Source: Burkholderiales bacterium (GTDB lineage Bacteria; Pseudomonadota; Gammaproteobacteria; Burkholderiales; Burkholderiaceae_C). Taken from it: a stretch of DNA of 64,000 bases. Below are positions 8,260 to 16,750 of this stretch, one piece after another (positions within the stretch are counted from its first letter, which is position 1; each line of letters opens with the position of its first letter). The notes beneath the pieces were generated by a model. That model saw only the letters and a program-made list of their open reading frames with translations, searched no databases and was not told the origin of the DNA. The stretch lies in contig JAFKGE010000025.1 in NCBI GenBank assembly GCA_017307865.1, positions 1 through 64,000 on the forward strand, written 5' to 3'. Both the position numbers and the translations under genes were made by a program.

Positions 8260-9807
8260 ATGAACACCTCTTGCACCACCCCCTTGCAAGCGCGCCGCCC
8301 TGCGGCACACCCCTTGGCCTGCTTGGGCCTGCTGTTCAGCCTGGGCCTGGCTGGCTGCGCCGCGGTCGGGCCCGACTTTCATCCGCCCGAGGTGCCGGCC
8401 GCTGCGCGCGGCCCCGACTACACGGCCAGCCCCCTGCCCGCGCAAACCGCCCAGGCGCCTGGCGCCGCGGGCGTCGCGCAGCAATGGGCCGTGGGCGCCG
8501 ACATCCCGGCGCAGTGGTGGGCGGTGTTTCATTCCCCCGCGCTCGACGCGCTGATTCGCGATGCACTGGCGCGCAGCCCCAGCCTGGCCGCCGCCCAGGC
8601 CACCTTGCGCCAGGCGCAGGAAGGACTGGCCGCCCAGCAAGGCAAGCTGGCGCTGCCCAGCGTGGACGCACAGCTAGGCGCACAGCGCGAGCGCGCCTCG
8701 GCCGTGCAGACGCAAAAGGCCGGCGGCCAAGTGCTGACGCTGTTCAACGCCCAGGTCAACGTCAGCTACAACCTCGATCTGTTCGGCGGCGTCCGCCGCC
8801 AACTGGAGGGCGCCCAGGCCCAAGTGGACGCCCAGCGCTACCAGGTCGAGGCGACGCAACTGATGCTGACCGGCAACCTGGTCACCACCGCCATCCGCGA
8901 GGCCGGCTTGCGCGCCCAGCTGAAGGCGGTGCGCGAGGTGCTGCGGGCGCAGCAGGAGCAACTCGGCATCCTGCAAAAACAGTTCGATCTGGGCGCCACG
9001 CCGCAGTCCGTGGTGCTGGCGCAGCGCGCGCAGGTCGCCCAGACGCAGGCCGCGCTGCCGGGGCTGGACAAGGCGCTGGCGCTCACCCGCCATCAGCTGG
9101 CGGTCTACGCCGGGCGCCTGCCCAGCGAGCCCGATCTGCCCGAGTTCACGCTGGAGCAGTTGAGCCTGCCGCAGACGCTGCCGCTGTCCCTGCCGTCCGA
9201 GCTGGCGCGCCAGCGCCCCGACGTGCGCGCCGTCGAAGCGCTGCTGCATCAGGCCAGCGCGCAGGTGGGCGTGGCCACGGCCAACCTGTATCCGCAGATT
9301 CAACTGAGCGCCACGCTGGGCAGCACGGCGCTGGAGCTGAGCGACTTGTTCAAGGGGCCCTGGACCTTCTGGAGCCTGGCCGGCGGGCTGGTGCAGCCGC
9401 TGTTTCATGGCGACGCGCTCCAGGCCCAGCGGCGCGCCGCCATCGCCGGCTTCGACGCCGTCGCGGCGCAGTACCAGGGCACGCTGTTGCTGGCGTTCCA
9501 GAACGTGGCCGACGCGTTGCGCGCGCTGCAGTTCGACGCCGACACGCTGGCCGCCCAGGCCGACGCCGAGCAGGCCGCGCGCCAGTCGCTCGACATGAGC
9601 ACGGCGCAGTACCAGAGCGGCGCCGTGAGCTACGTGCAGTTGCTGAACGCCCAGCAGGCCTGGCTGCAGACGCACACCGCGCTGGCCCAAGCGCAGGCCG
9701 CGCGCTACGCCGACACGGCCGCTCTCTTTCAGGCCCTGGGCGGCGGCTGGTGGAACCGAGCTGCGCTGGCCGATGCGGCCGCCCCGGCCACCCAAACCGT
9801 GCAATGA
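8260..9807 (+). CDS. Outer-membrane efflux lipoprotein, NodT/OprM family
   Basis: This 515-residue protein is the outer-membrane channel of a tripartite RND pump. The signal peptide ends in the lipobox LAGC (Cys about residue 33), so it is lipid-anchored. The mature part begins VGPDFHPPEVP, a hallmark of the NodT family, and has the two repeated coiled-coil halves of TolC-like channels (ARSPSLAAAQATLRQAQ; ANLYPQIQLSATLG). It opens an operon with the adaptor (36 bp downstream) and the permease. The start at 8260 follows about 200 bp of intergenic sequence that must hold the promoter; no clear operator was seen there. Confidence 0.9.
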   Translation: MNTSCTTPLQARRPAAHPLACLGLLFSLGLAGCAAVGPDFHPPEVPAAARGPDYTASPLPAQTAQAPGAAGVAQQWAVGADIPAQWWAVFHSPALDALIRDALARSPSLAAAQATLRQAQEGLAAQQGKLALPSVDAQLGAQRERASAVQTQKAGGQVLTLFNAQVNVSYNLDLFGGVRRQLEGAQAQVDAQRYQVEATQLMLTGNLVTTAIREAGLRAQLKAVREVLRAQQEQLGILQKQFDLGATPQSVVLAQRAQVAQTQAALPGLDKALALTRHQLAVYAGRLPSEPDLPEFTLEQLSLPQTLPLSLPSELARQRPDVRAVEALLHQASAQVGVATANLYPQIQLSATLGSTALELSDLFKGPWTFWSLAGGLVQPLFHGDALQAQRRAAIAGFDAVAAQYQGTLLLAFQNVADALRALQFDADTLAAQADAEQAARQSLDMSTAQYQSGAVSYVQLLNAQQAWLQTHTALAQAQAARYADTAALFQALGGGWWNRAALADAAAPATQTVQ

Positions 9808-9843
9808 CGAGGTGCGGCCCAAGCGCCGCAGGAGACTGAAAAG

Positions 9844-11034
9844 ATGACCAAGCGCATGCTGATCATGATCGGCGCGGTGATCGTACTGATCGCCGTGCTG
9901 GCGGGCGGCAAGTACCTGCAGATCAGGAAGCTGATCGCCTCCATCCCCAAGCCGCACCCCGAAACCGTGTCCACCATCGTGGCGCAGAAGCTGCCCTGGC
10001 AGCCCCAGCTGACGGCCGTGGGCACGCTGACGCCCGTGCGCGGGGTCGATCTGGCCAGCGAAGTGGCGGGCCTGGTGCACGGCGTGCATTTCAAGTCCGG
10101 CCAGGACGTGGCCGCCGGCGCGCTGCTGGTGCAGCTGAACGCCGACACCGACGCGGCGCAGCTGCAGGCCCTGCAGGCCGCGGCCGACCAGGCCGCCACC
10201 GCGCTCAAGCGCGACCAGGCCCAGCTGGCGGTGCGCGCCGTGAGCCAGGCCCAGGTGGACGCCGACACCAACAACCTGAAGGCCGCGCGCGCCCAAGTGG
10301 CGCAGCAGGCGGCCAGTCTGGCCAAGAAGTCCATCCGCGCGCCCTTTGCCGGGCGCCTGGGTATCAGCGCGCTGCAGCCGGGGCAGTACCTCAATGCCGG
10401 CGCCGTGCTGGTCACGCTGCAGACGCTGGACCCGATCCGCGTCGACTTCTCGCTGCCGCAGCAGCAGCTGGCCGGCCTGGCGCCGGGACAAAAGGTGAGC
10501 CTGACGGTGGATGCCTTTGCCGGCCAAAGCTTTGCCGGCACCATCAACGCCATCAACCCCAAGGTAGATGCGGCCACGCGCAACGTGCAGGTGCAGGCCA
10601 CCGTGGCCAACCCCGCGAAGCAACTGCTGCCGGGCATGTTCGCCCAGGTGAGCGTGGACGTGGGCGGGCCGCAGGAGCAACTGACGCTGCCGCAAACGGC
10701 CATCACCTACAACCCCTATGGCTCGACCGTGTTCGTGGTCGAGAAGGCCAGCGCCGCGCCGGCCCAGGGCGCGGCATCGGGGGCCCCGGCGGCGCCGGCG
10801 CCCGCTGCCCCGGCCTCGGGTGCCGGCGCCGAGGGCGAGCAGCTGGTGGCACGCCAGGTGTTCGTGCAGACCGGCGCCACGCGCGGCGACCAGGTGGCCG
10901 TCACCCAAGGCGTCGAGCCGGGCCAGCAGGTGGTGACCAGCGGGCAGCTCAAGCTGAAGAACGGCACGACGGTGGTCGTCGACAACCGCGTGCAGCCGGC
11001 CAACAACCCCAGCCCGACGCCACAAGAAAAGTAA
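9844..11034 (+). CDS. RND efflux periplasmic adaptor (membrane fusion protein)
   Basis: This 396-residue HlyD/AcrA-type adaptor links the inner-membrane RND permease to the outer-membrane channel. An N-terminal membrane anchor (MLIMIGAVIVLIAVLAGG) lacks a lipobox. A split biotinyl-lipoyl domain flanks an alpha-hairpin (LQALQAAADQAATALKRDQ), followed by a beta-barrel domain (IRVDFSLPQQQLAGL). Between about residues 300 and 325 there is an Ala/Pro-rich insertion that is longer than usual and probably a flexible loop. A CAGGAGA ribosome site precedes the ATG at 9844, and the stop lies 10 bp before the permease. Confidence 0.9.
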   Translation: MTKRMLIMIGAVIVLIAVLAGGKYLQIRKLIASIPKPHPETVSTIVAQKLPWQPQLTAVGTLTPVRGVDLASEVAGLVHGVHFKSGQDVAAGALLVQLNADTDAAQLQALQAAADQAATALKRDQAQLAVRAVSQAQVDADTNNLKAARAQVAQQAASLAKKSIRAPFAGRLGISALQPGQYLNAGAVLVTLQTLDPIRVDFSLPQQQLAGLAPGQKVSLTVDAFAGQSFAGTINAINPKVDAATRNVQVQATVANPAKQLLPGMFAQVSVDVGGPQEQLTLPQTAITYNPYGSTVFVVEKASAAPAQGAASGAPAAPAPAAPASGAGAEGEQLVARQVFVQTGATRGDQVAVTQGVEPGQQVVTSGQLKLKNGTTVVVDNRVQPANNPSPTPQEK

Positions 11035-11044
11035 GAGACGGGCC

Positions 11045-14000
11045 ATGAAATTCACCGACACCTTCATCCGCCGGCCCGTGCTGGCGATGGTGATCAGCCT
11101 GCTGCTGGTGGTGCTGGGGCTGCGCGCCGCCGGCAGCCTGCCGATCAACCAGTACCCCAAGACGCAGAACGCCGTGGTCACCGTGACCACCGCCTACTTC
11201 GGCGCCGACGCCGCCACCGTGGCCGGCTTCATCACGCAGCCGCTGGAGGCCGCCATCTCGCAGGCGCAGGGCATCGACTACCTGTCGTCGTCCAGCAGCC
11301 TGGGCGTGTCCGTCATCACCGCCACGCTGCGCCTGAACTACGACGCCAACCGCGCGCTGACCGAGATCAACACCCAGGTCGCCTCGGTGCGCAACCAGTT
11401 GCCCGCGCAGGCGCAGCAGCCGGTGCTGGCGGTACAGACCGGGCAGACCACCGACGCGATGTACATCGGCTTCTACAGCAACAAGATGCCCAACAACAGC
11501 ATCACCGACTACCTGGTGCGCGTGGTGCAGCCCAAGCTCAATTCCATCGAGGGCGTGCAGACCGCCGAAATCCTGGGTGCGCGCACCTTCGCGCTGCGCG
11601 CCTGGCTCGATGCCTCGAAGATGGCCGCCGTGGGCGTGACCGCGGCCGACGTGGCCGGCGCGCTGGCCGCCAACAACTACCTGGCGGCGGTGGGCCAGAG
11701 CAAGAACGACATGGTGACGGTGCCGATGAACGCCAGCACTTCGCTGCACAGCGTCGACGAGTTCAGGCAGCTGGCCGTCAAGAGCGCGGGCGGCGCCATC
11801 GTGCGGCTGCAGGACGTGGCCACCGTGACGCTGGGCTCGGAGAACTACAACTTCAACGTCGCATTCAACGGCGTGCGCTCGGTGTTCATCGGCATCAAGG
11901 TGGCGCCCGAGGCCAACATCCTCACCGTGGCCGACAGCGTGCGCAAGGCCTTTCCGGAGCTGCAGGCGCAGCTGCCGGCGGGGCTGACAGGCAAGATCGT
12001 CTACGACTCCACCGACTTCATCAACAGCTCGATCACCGAGGTGGTCAAGACCCTGCTGGAGGCGCTGCTCATCGTCACCGTCGTGATCTACCTCTTCCTG
12101 GGCACGCTGCGCGCCGTGGTGGTGCCGGTGATCGCGATGCCGCTGTCGCTCGTCGGTACTTTCTTCGTGATGCTGCTGCTGGGCTACTCGATCAACCTCT
12201 TGACGCTGCTGGCGCTGGTGCTGGCCATCGGCCTGGTGGTGGACGACGCCATCATCGTGGTCGAGAACGTGGACCGCCACATGCGCGAGGGCAAAAGCCC
12301 GTTCCAGGCGGCCTTGATCGCCGCGCGCGAACTCGGCAGCCCCATCCTGGCGATGACGGTGGTGCTGGTGGCGGTGTACGTGCCGATCGGCTTTCAGGGC
12401 GGCCTGACGGGCGCGCTGTTCACCGAATTTGCGTTCACGCTCGCGGGGGCGGTCACGGTGTCCGGTCTGGTTGCATTGACGCTGTCGCCGATGATCTGCT
12501 CGCGCATCTTCAAGCCCGAGCAGGACAGTGGCAAGTTCGCCACGCTGATCGAGCACCTGTTCGAGCGCGTGCACGGCGGCTACACGCGCCTCCTGAGCAG
12601 CCTGCTGAAGACCTGGCCGGTGCTGATCGTGATGGGCGTGATCCTGATCGGCTGCCTGGGCATCATGTTCAAGATGTCCAAGTACGAGCTGGCGCCCGAG
12701 GAGGACCAGGGCATCGTGCTGGGCATGGTGCAGGGCCCCGCCACCGCCACCATCGACCAGATGCAGACCTACGCCGACCAGGTGTTCCAGCAGGCCAAGG
12801 CGCTGCCCGAATACGAGCAGATGTTCCAGCTGACCGGCGCGCCCGCGCCCAACAGCGGCATCGGCGGCGTGCTGCTCAAGCCCTGGAACCAGCGCACGCG
12901 CAGTGCCCACGAGGTGCAGATGGAGCTGCAGCAGCGCTGGGGCCAGATTGCCGGCGCGCGCGTGGCGGCGTTTCAGTTTCCGCCGCTGCCCGGCTCCTCG
13001 GGCCTGCCGGTGCAGTTCGTCATCAAGACCACCGAGCCGTTCCAGAACCTGAACACCCTGGCGCAGCAGCTGATGGACAAAGCGCGCGCCGACGGCAAGT
13101 TCTACTACATCGATGCCGACCTGAAGTACGACCTGCCGCAGGCCACGCTGGAGATCGACCGCGACAAGGCCGCCGCCCTGGGCATGACGCAGCAGGACGT
13201 GGGCAACGCGCTGACGGCGGCCTTGGGCGGGGGCTATGTCAATTATTTCGCCATCGCCGGGCGCTCGTACAAGGTGATCCCGCAGGTGCTGCAGACGGAC
13301 CGCCTGAACCCCGCCAACGTGCTGAACTTCCACATCAGGACCCCCGCCGGCCTGGTGCCCGCCAGCACTGTGGCCAGCCTGAAGACCTCGGTCGAGCCGT
13401 CCACCATCAACCACTTCCAGCAGCTCAATTCGGTCACCATCTCGGGCGTGCCCAGCGGCTCGCAGGGCGACACGCTGACCTACCTGCGCGAGCAGGTGGC
13501 CCAGCTGGCGCCCGGTGGCTATCAGATGGACTATGCCGGGCCCTCGCGCCAGTTCGTGCAGGAGTCGGGCGGCTTTGCCCTGACCTTCGCCTTCGCCCTG
13601 ATCGTGGTGTTTCTGGCGCTGGCGGCGCTGTTCGAGAGTTTTCGCGATCCGGTGGTGATTTTGGTGTCGGTGCCGATGGCCCTGTTCGGCGCGATGATCT
13701 TCGTGTTTCTCGGTTTTTCGTCGATGAACATCTACACCGAGGTCGGCCTGGTCACGCTGATGGGCCTGATCAGCAAGCACGGCATCCTGATCGTGGAGGT
13801 GGCCAACAACCTGCAGCGCGAGGGCCGCTCCAAGTTCGACGCCATCGTCGAGGCCGCCGGCATCCGCCTGCGCCCCATCCTGATGACCACCGCCGCCATG
13901 GTGTTCGGCGTGGTGCCGCTGGTGATCGCCTCGGGCGCCGGCGCCGCCGGCCGGCAAGCCATGGGCATCGTGATCTTCACCGGCATGGCCATCGGCACGC

Positions 14001-14122
14001 TGTTCACGCTGTTCGTGGTGCCGGCGATGTACCTGTTCCTGGCCAGCGACCGCAGCCGCAAGGCCCAGGCTGAAGACCCCCTGACGATGGCCGCACCGCA
14101 AGCCGCGCCCGACGCCACCTGA
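11045..14122 (+). CDS. RND multidrug efflux permease
   Basis: This 1025-residue permease is the proton-driven inner-membrane pump of the system. It begins with the typical FTDTFIRRPVLAMVISL and the GSLPINQYPKTQNAVV stretch, and transmembrane helix 4 has the proton-relay pair in GLVVDDAIIVVENVDR (about residue 400). The two homologous halves are visible, the second beginning near YELAPEEDQGIVLG. The sequence resembles the MexI/MexQ branch of the hydrophobe/amphiphile family. Substrate range cannot be read from sequence. It ends the operon; no TetR- or MarR-type regulator is adjacent, so control is by a distant regulator or constitutive. Confidence 0.92.
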   Translation: MKFTDTFIRRPVLAMVISLLLVVLGLRAAGSLPINQYPKTQNAVVTVTTAYFGADAATVAGFITQPLEAAISQAQGIDYLSSSSSLGVSVITATLRLNYDANRALTEINTQVASVRNQLPAQAQQPVLAVQTGQTTDAMYIGFYSNKMPNNSITDYLVRVVQPKLNSIEGVQTAEILGARTFALRAWLDASKMAAVGVTAADVAGALAANNYLAAVGQSKNDMVTVPMNASTSLHSVDEFRQLAVKSAGGAIVRLQDVATVTLGSENYNFNVAFNGVRSVFIGIKVAPEANILTVADSVRKAFPELQAQLPAGLTGKIVYDSTDFINSSITEVVKTLLEALLIVTVVIYLFLGTLRAVVVPVIAMPLSLVGTFFVMLLLGYSINLLTLLALVLAIGLVVDDAIIVVENVDRHMREGKSPFQAALIAARELGSPILAMTVVLVAVYVPIGFQGGLTGALFTEFAFTLAGAVTVSGLVALTLSPMICSRIFKPEQDSGKFATLIEHLFERVHGGYTRLLSSLLKTWPVLIVMGVILIGCLGIMFKMSKYELAPEEDQGIVLGMVQGPATATIDQMQTYADQVFQQAKALPEYEQMFQLTGAPAPNSGIGGVLLKPWNQRTRSAHEVQMELQQRWGQIAGARVAAFQFPPLPGSSGLPVQFVIKTTEPFQNLNTLAQQLMDKARADGKFYYIDADLKYDLPQATLEIDRDKAAALGMTQQDVGNALTAALGGGYVNYFAIAGRSYKVIPQVLQTDRLNPANVLNFHIRTPAGLVPASTVASLKTSVEPSTINHFQQLNSVTISGVPSGSQGDTLTYLREQVAQLAPGGYQMDYAGPSRQFVQESGGFALTFAFALIVVFLALAALFESFRDPVVILVSVPMALFGAMIFVFLGFSSMNIYTEVGLVTLMGLISKHGILIVEVANNLQREGRSKFDAIVEAAGIRLRPILMTTAAMVFGVVPLVIASGAGAAGRQAMGIVIFTGMAIGTLFTLFVVPAMYLFLASDRSRKAQAEDPLTMAAPQAAPDAT

Positions 14123-14134
14123 GGCCCCGGCGCT

Positions 14135-14668
14135 TCAGGCGTCGAAGCCGGCCAAGTCGCGCTCGCCGCGCTCCAGCGCCAGCAGCCAGGTCTTGCGCGG
14201 CAGGCCGCCGCCATAGCCGGTCAGGCTGCCGTCGCTGCCGATCACGCGGTGGCAGGGCACGACGATGGACACCTTGTTCTGTCCGTTGGCCGCCGCCACG
14301 GCGCGCGTGGCGGTGGGCCGGCCGATGCTGCGCGCCTGCTCGCCGTAGCTGCGCGTCTGGCCGTAAGGGATCTTCAGCAGCGCCTGCCACACCTGCTGCT
14401 GAAACGGCGTGCCCACCAGGTCGAGCGGCACGTCGAAGTGCGTCAGCCGGCCCTTGAAATAGGCCGCGATCTGCTCGCCCAGCGCGCGCGTGCGCTCGTC
14501 CTCGCCCGGCGTGGCCGCCGCGCCCGCGTGGCGCTCCACGTCCCGCCATTCGAGCGACAGGCCCTTGGTGTCGACGCCGAATTCGAGCAGGCACAGGCCG
14601 CGGGGCGAAAACAGCGCGACCATGTCGCCCAGCGGGGTCGGGTAGGTGTGGGAAATCAGCTCAGACAT
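14135..14668 (-). CDS. ogt: Methylated-DNA--[protein]-cysteine S-methyltransferase
   Basis: This 177-residue suicide repair enzyme removes O6-methyl groups from guanine onto its own cysteine. The active site is PCHRV with C139, preceded by the helix-turn-helix region GTPFQQQVWQALLKIPYGQT and the RAVAAANGQN segment. It is convergent with the RND permease, with 12 bp between the stops. Length and the absence of an Ada N-terminal domain fit the Ogt type. Confidence 0.93.
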   Translation of the reverse strand: MSELISHTYPTPLGDMVALFSPRGLCLLEFGVDTKGLSLEWRDVERHAGAAATPGEDERTRALGEQIAAYFKGRLTHFDVPLDLVGTPFQQQVWQALLKIPYGQTRSYGEQARSIGRPTATRAVAAANGQNKVSIVVPCHRVIGSDGSLTGYGGGLPRKTWLLALERGERDLAGFDA

Positions 14669-14713
14669 GAGCTCGCCATCCTACCCCGCTCAATCCGCCA
14701 GCTGGGCGTGGGT

Positions 14714-15508
14714 TCAAGCCGCCCGCTCCAGCTCACGCGGCAAGGCAATCCACTGCCCCTGCACCGGGTGCACGCCGATGCGGCCGTCGAAGGCGGCCAC
14801 CAGCGCGCGGTGCGTTTCGGCGGCGTCGCAAGGGCCGTGGTGCAGCAGCCGGCCGGCCTGGATGATGAGCAGCTCGTCGGCGCGCAGCGCCATGTTCAGC
14901 TCGTGCAGCACGCTCACCACGGTGCCGCCGGCGGCGACCTGGGCACGCACGGTGGCCAGCCAGTCGGCCTGGTGCGGCGGGTCGAGGTGGGCCAGCGGCT
15001 CGTCCATCAGCAGCACCGGCGCCTGGGTGGCCAGCAGGCGCGCCAGCAGCACGCGCTGGCGCTCGCCGCCCGACAGCGCGCCCAGCCGGCGCGCGCGCAG
15101 CTCCCACGCCTGGGTGGCCTGCAGGGCCTGGGTGACGGCGGCCTGGTCGCGCTCGTCGGGCGCGGCCAGCCAGGCGCGGTGCGGCAGGCGGCCCAGCATG
15201 GCGACGTCCCAGGCCAGCAGGTCTTCGCCGCCGGTCTCGGCCTGGCCCAGCCAGGCCAGCTGGCGCGCCCGCTCGCGCGCCGGCCAGTCGCCCAGGGCGC
15301 GGCCCTGCAGCCGCACCTGGCCGTGGCAGGGCAACAGGCCGGCCAGCACGCGCAGCAGGGTCGACTTGCCGGCGCCGTTGGGGCCGACGATGGCGCACCA
15401 GCGGCCGGCCGGCAACTGCAGGTCGATGCCGTGCAGGATTGGGCTTTTTCCGATGCTCGCGCTCACGCCGTGTGCGCTGACCGCTATATTTTGCATAGCG
15501 TCGGACAT
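14714..15508 (-). CDS. btuD: Cobalamin/heme-type ABC transporter ATP-binding protein
   Basis: The protein is an ABC ATPase of about 264 residues. The Walker A motif is VGPNGAGKST, the signature is LSGGERQRV, the Walker B motif is PVLLMDEPLAHLD and the switch histidine is in VVSVLHELNMA. It should energise import through the BtuC-like permease just upstream. The frame also offers a GTG at 15517 that overlaps the btuC stop, but ATG at 15508 follows directly after that stop and a G-rich stretch, so it is preferred. A third ATG lies at 15496. It is the last gene of the riboswitch-controlled B12 operon. FecE/HmuV homologues are hard to separate from BtuD by sequence; the operon decides for cobalamin. 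Confidence 0.85.
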   Translation of the reverse strand: MSDAMQNIAVSAHGVSASIGKSPILHGIDLQLPAGRWCAIVGPNGAGKSTLLRVLAGLLPCHGQVRLQGRALGDWPARERARQLAWLGQAETGGEDLLAWDVAMLGRLPHRAWLAAPDERDQAAVTQALQATQAWELRARRLGALSGGERQRVLLARLLATQAPVLLMDEPLAHLDPPHQADWLATVRAQVAAGGTVVSVLHELNMALRADELLIIQAGRLLHHGPCDAAETHRALVAAFDGRIGVHPVQGQWIALPRELERAA

Positions 15509-15509
15509 C

Positions 15510-16592
15510 TCACGCACCCCCGCCCAGGCCGGCGCGCCGGTGCATCAGCCACAGCAGGTACAGACCGCCCAGCACGGCCGTCAGCACGCCCACCGGCAAC
15601 TCCTGCGGCGCGATGACGAGCCGCGCCGCGATGTCGGCAAGCATCAGCAGCAGCCCGCCCACCAGCGCCGACAGCAGCACCAGCGGCCCGTGCGTGCTGC
15701 GCGCGCGGGCCCGCGCCAGGTGCGGCGCCACCAGGCCGACAAAGCCGATCAGCCCGGTCTGCGCCACGGCCGCGCCGGTGGCCAGCGCCAGCACGGCGAT
15801 CAAGAGCGCGCGCAGCGGGCCCAGCGGCAGGCCCAGGCTTTTGGCCGTGGCCTCGCCCAGGCTCAGCGCGTCGAGCACGCGTGCCAGCGCCCAGGCCAAC
15901 AGCAGCAGCGGCGCCAGCACGGCGGCCATCAGCGCGCAGGCGCCCCAGCCCACCATGCCGGTGATGCCCAGGGTAAAGCCCTGCATGGCCTGCAGCACGT
16001 CGGGCTGGGCCAGTTGCACCAGGTCGCGCAGGGCGCCCAGCACGAAGCCGACCACCACGCCGGCCAGCAGCAGGCGCAGGGTTTGCTGCACGCCGCGCGC
16101 CAGCACCAGCGCCAGCAGCACGCCGCCCAGGGCGCCGACAAAGGCCGCGCCGGTCAGGCCCAGCCGCGCCAGCCCCGGCGATGCGGCCTGCAGCAGCGCC
16201 ACGCCGCCGGCACCGCCCACCAGGCTGCCGGCACCCAGCGCGGCGTAGACCAGGGCCACCGCCAGCGCCGCGCCCGAGGCGCTGCCCAGCAGGAACGGGT
16301 CGGCCAGCGGGTTGCGAAACAGGCCCTGCGCCACCGCGCCGGCCAGCCCCAGCAGCGCGCCGGCCAGCCAGGCGCCCAGCGTGCGCGGCAGGCGAATGTC
16401 CCACACAATCTGCCAGGCCACCGGGTCGTGGCGCGCGCGCAGCAGGCTGTCCACTCCCGTGCTGCCCACACTGGCGCCCCAGGCCAGGCCCAGCAGCGAC
16501 AGCGCCAGCAGGCCTGCCGCCAGCGCCCACACGCGGGTGCCGCCGTGGACCGTGGCGGGCGTTGTGGCATGGACAGCGCAAGCGGGGGGCAT
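15510..16592 (-). CDS. btuC: Cobalamin ABC transporter permease
   Basis: This FecCD/BtuC-family permease of about 360 residues has roughly ten transmembrane segments. Family landmarks are IRLPRTLGAWLAGALLGLAG, QGLFRNPLADPFLLGSASGA, the coupling-helix GLPLGPLRALLIA and the C-terminal GLVAPHLARA. The frame is open further upstream into a repeat-rich region, but ATG at 16592 gives a normal N-terminus (a cytoplasmic lead, then the first helix at WALAAGLLALSLLGLAWG). It overlaps or abuts btuD at its 3' end. The gap to the upstream btuF gene is 158 bp and filled with a repeat. Confidence 0.88.
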   Translation of the reverse strand: MPPACAVHATTPATVHGGTRVWALAAGLLALSLLGLAWGASVGSTGVDSLLRARHDPVAWQIVWDIRLPRTLGAWLAGALLGLAGAVAQGLFRNPLADPFLLGSASGAALAVALVYAALGAGSLVGGAGGVALLQAASPGLARLGLTGAAFVGALGGVLLALVLARGVQQTLRLLLAGVVVGFVLGALRDLVQLAQPDVLQAMQGFTLGITGMVGWGACALMAAVLAPLLLLAWALARVLDALSLGEATAKSLGLPLGPLRALLIAVLALATGAAVAQTGLIGFVGLVAPHLARARARSTHGPLVLLSALVGGLLLMLADIAARLVIAPQELPVGVLTAVLGGLYLLWLMHRRAGLGGGA

Positions 16593-16617
16593 CAAGCTCT
16601 GAATGGGTTCAAGAAAA

Positions 16618-16737
16618 AACAGCCGAACGCAGAGGACGCAAAGGATTCGCAGAGGACGCAAAAGAGACCCAAGAACAAATCTTCGATTTCACCTTTTGCG
16701 TCCTTTGCGCTTTTTTTGCGTCCTTTGCGTCCGGCAT
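16618..16737. repeat. GAGGACGCAAAGG repeat array in inverted arrangement
   Basis: Between btuF and btuC the unit CGCAGAGGACGCAAA occurs twice on the plus strand (about 16627-16661) and its complement TTGCGTCCTTTGCG occurs twice further on (about 16695-16732). The halves can pair to a long stem. No other content is seen in this gap. Such units are common as intergenic repeats in Burkholderiales. Confidence 0.65.
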
Positions 16738-16750
16738 TTTCATGGGCGCC

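Noticed and set aside
10949-14101. A 1050-codon open frame antisense to the RND permease
   Set aside because: It is His/Arg/Gln-rich, has no family features, and results from high-GC third-position bias opposite a well-supported gene.
16618-16737. Possible CRISPR array
   Set aside because: The units are only about 15 bp, irregularly spaced, occur in both orientations and have no spacers; no cas genes are present.
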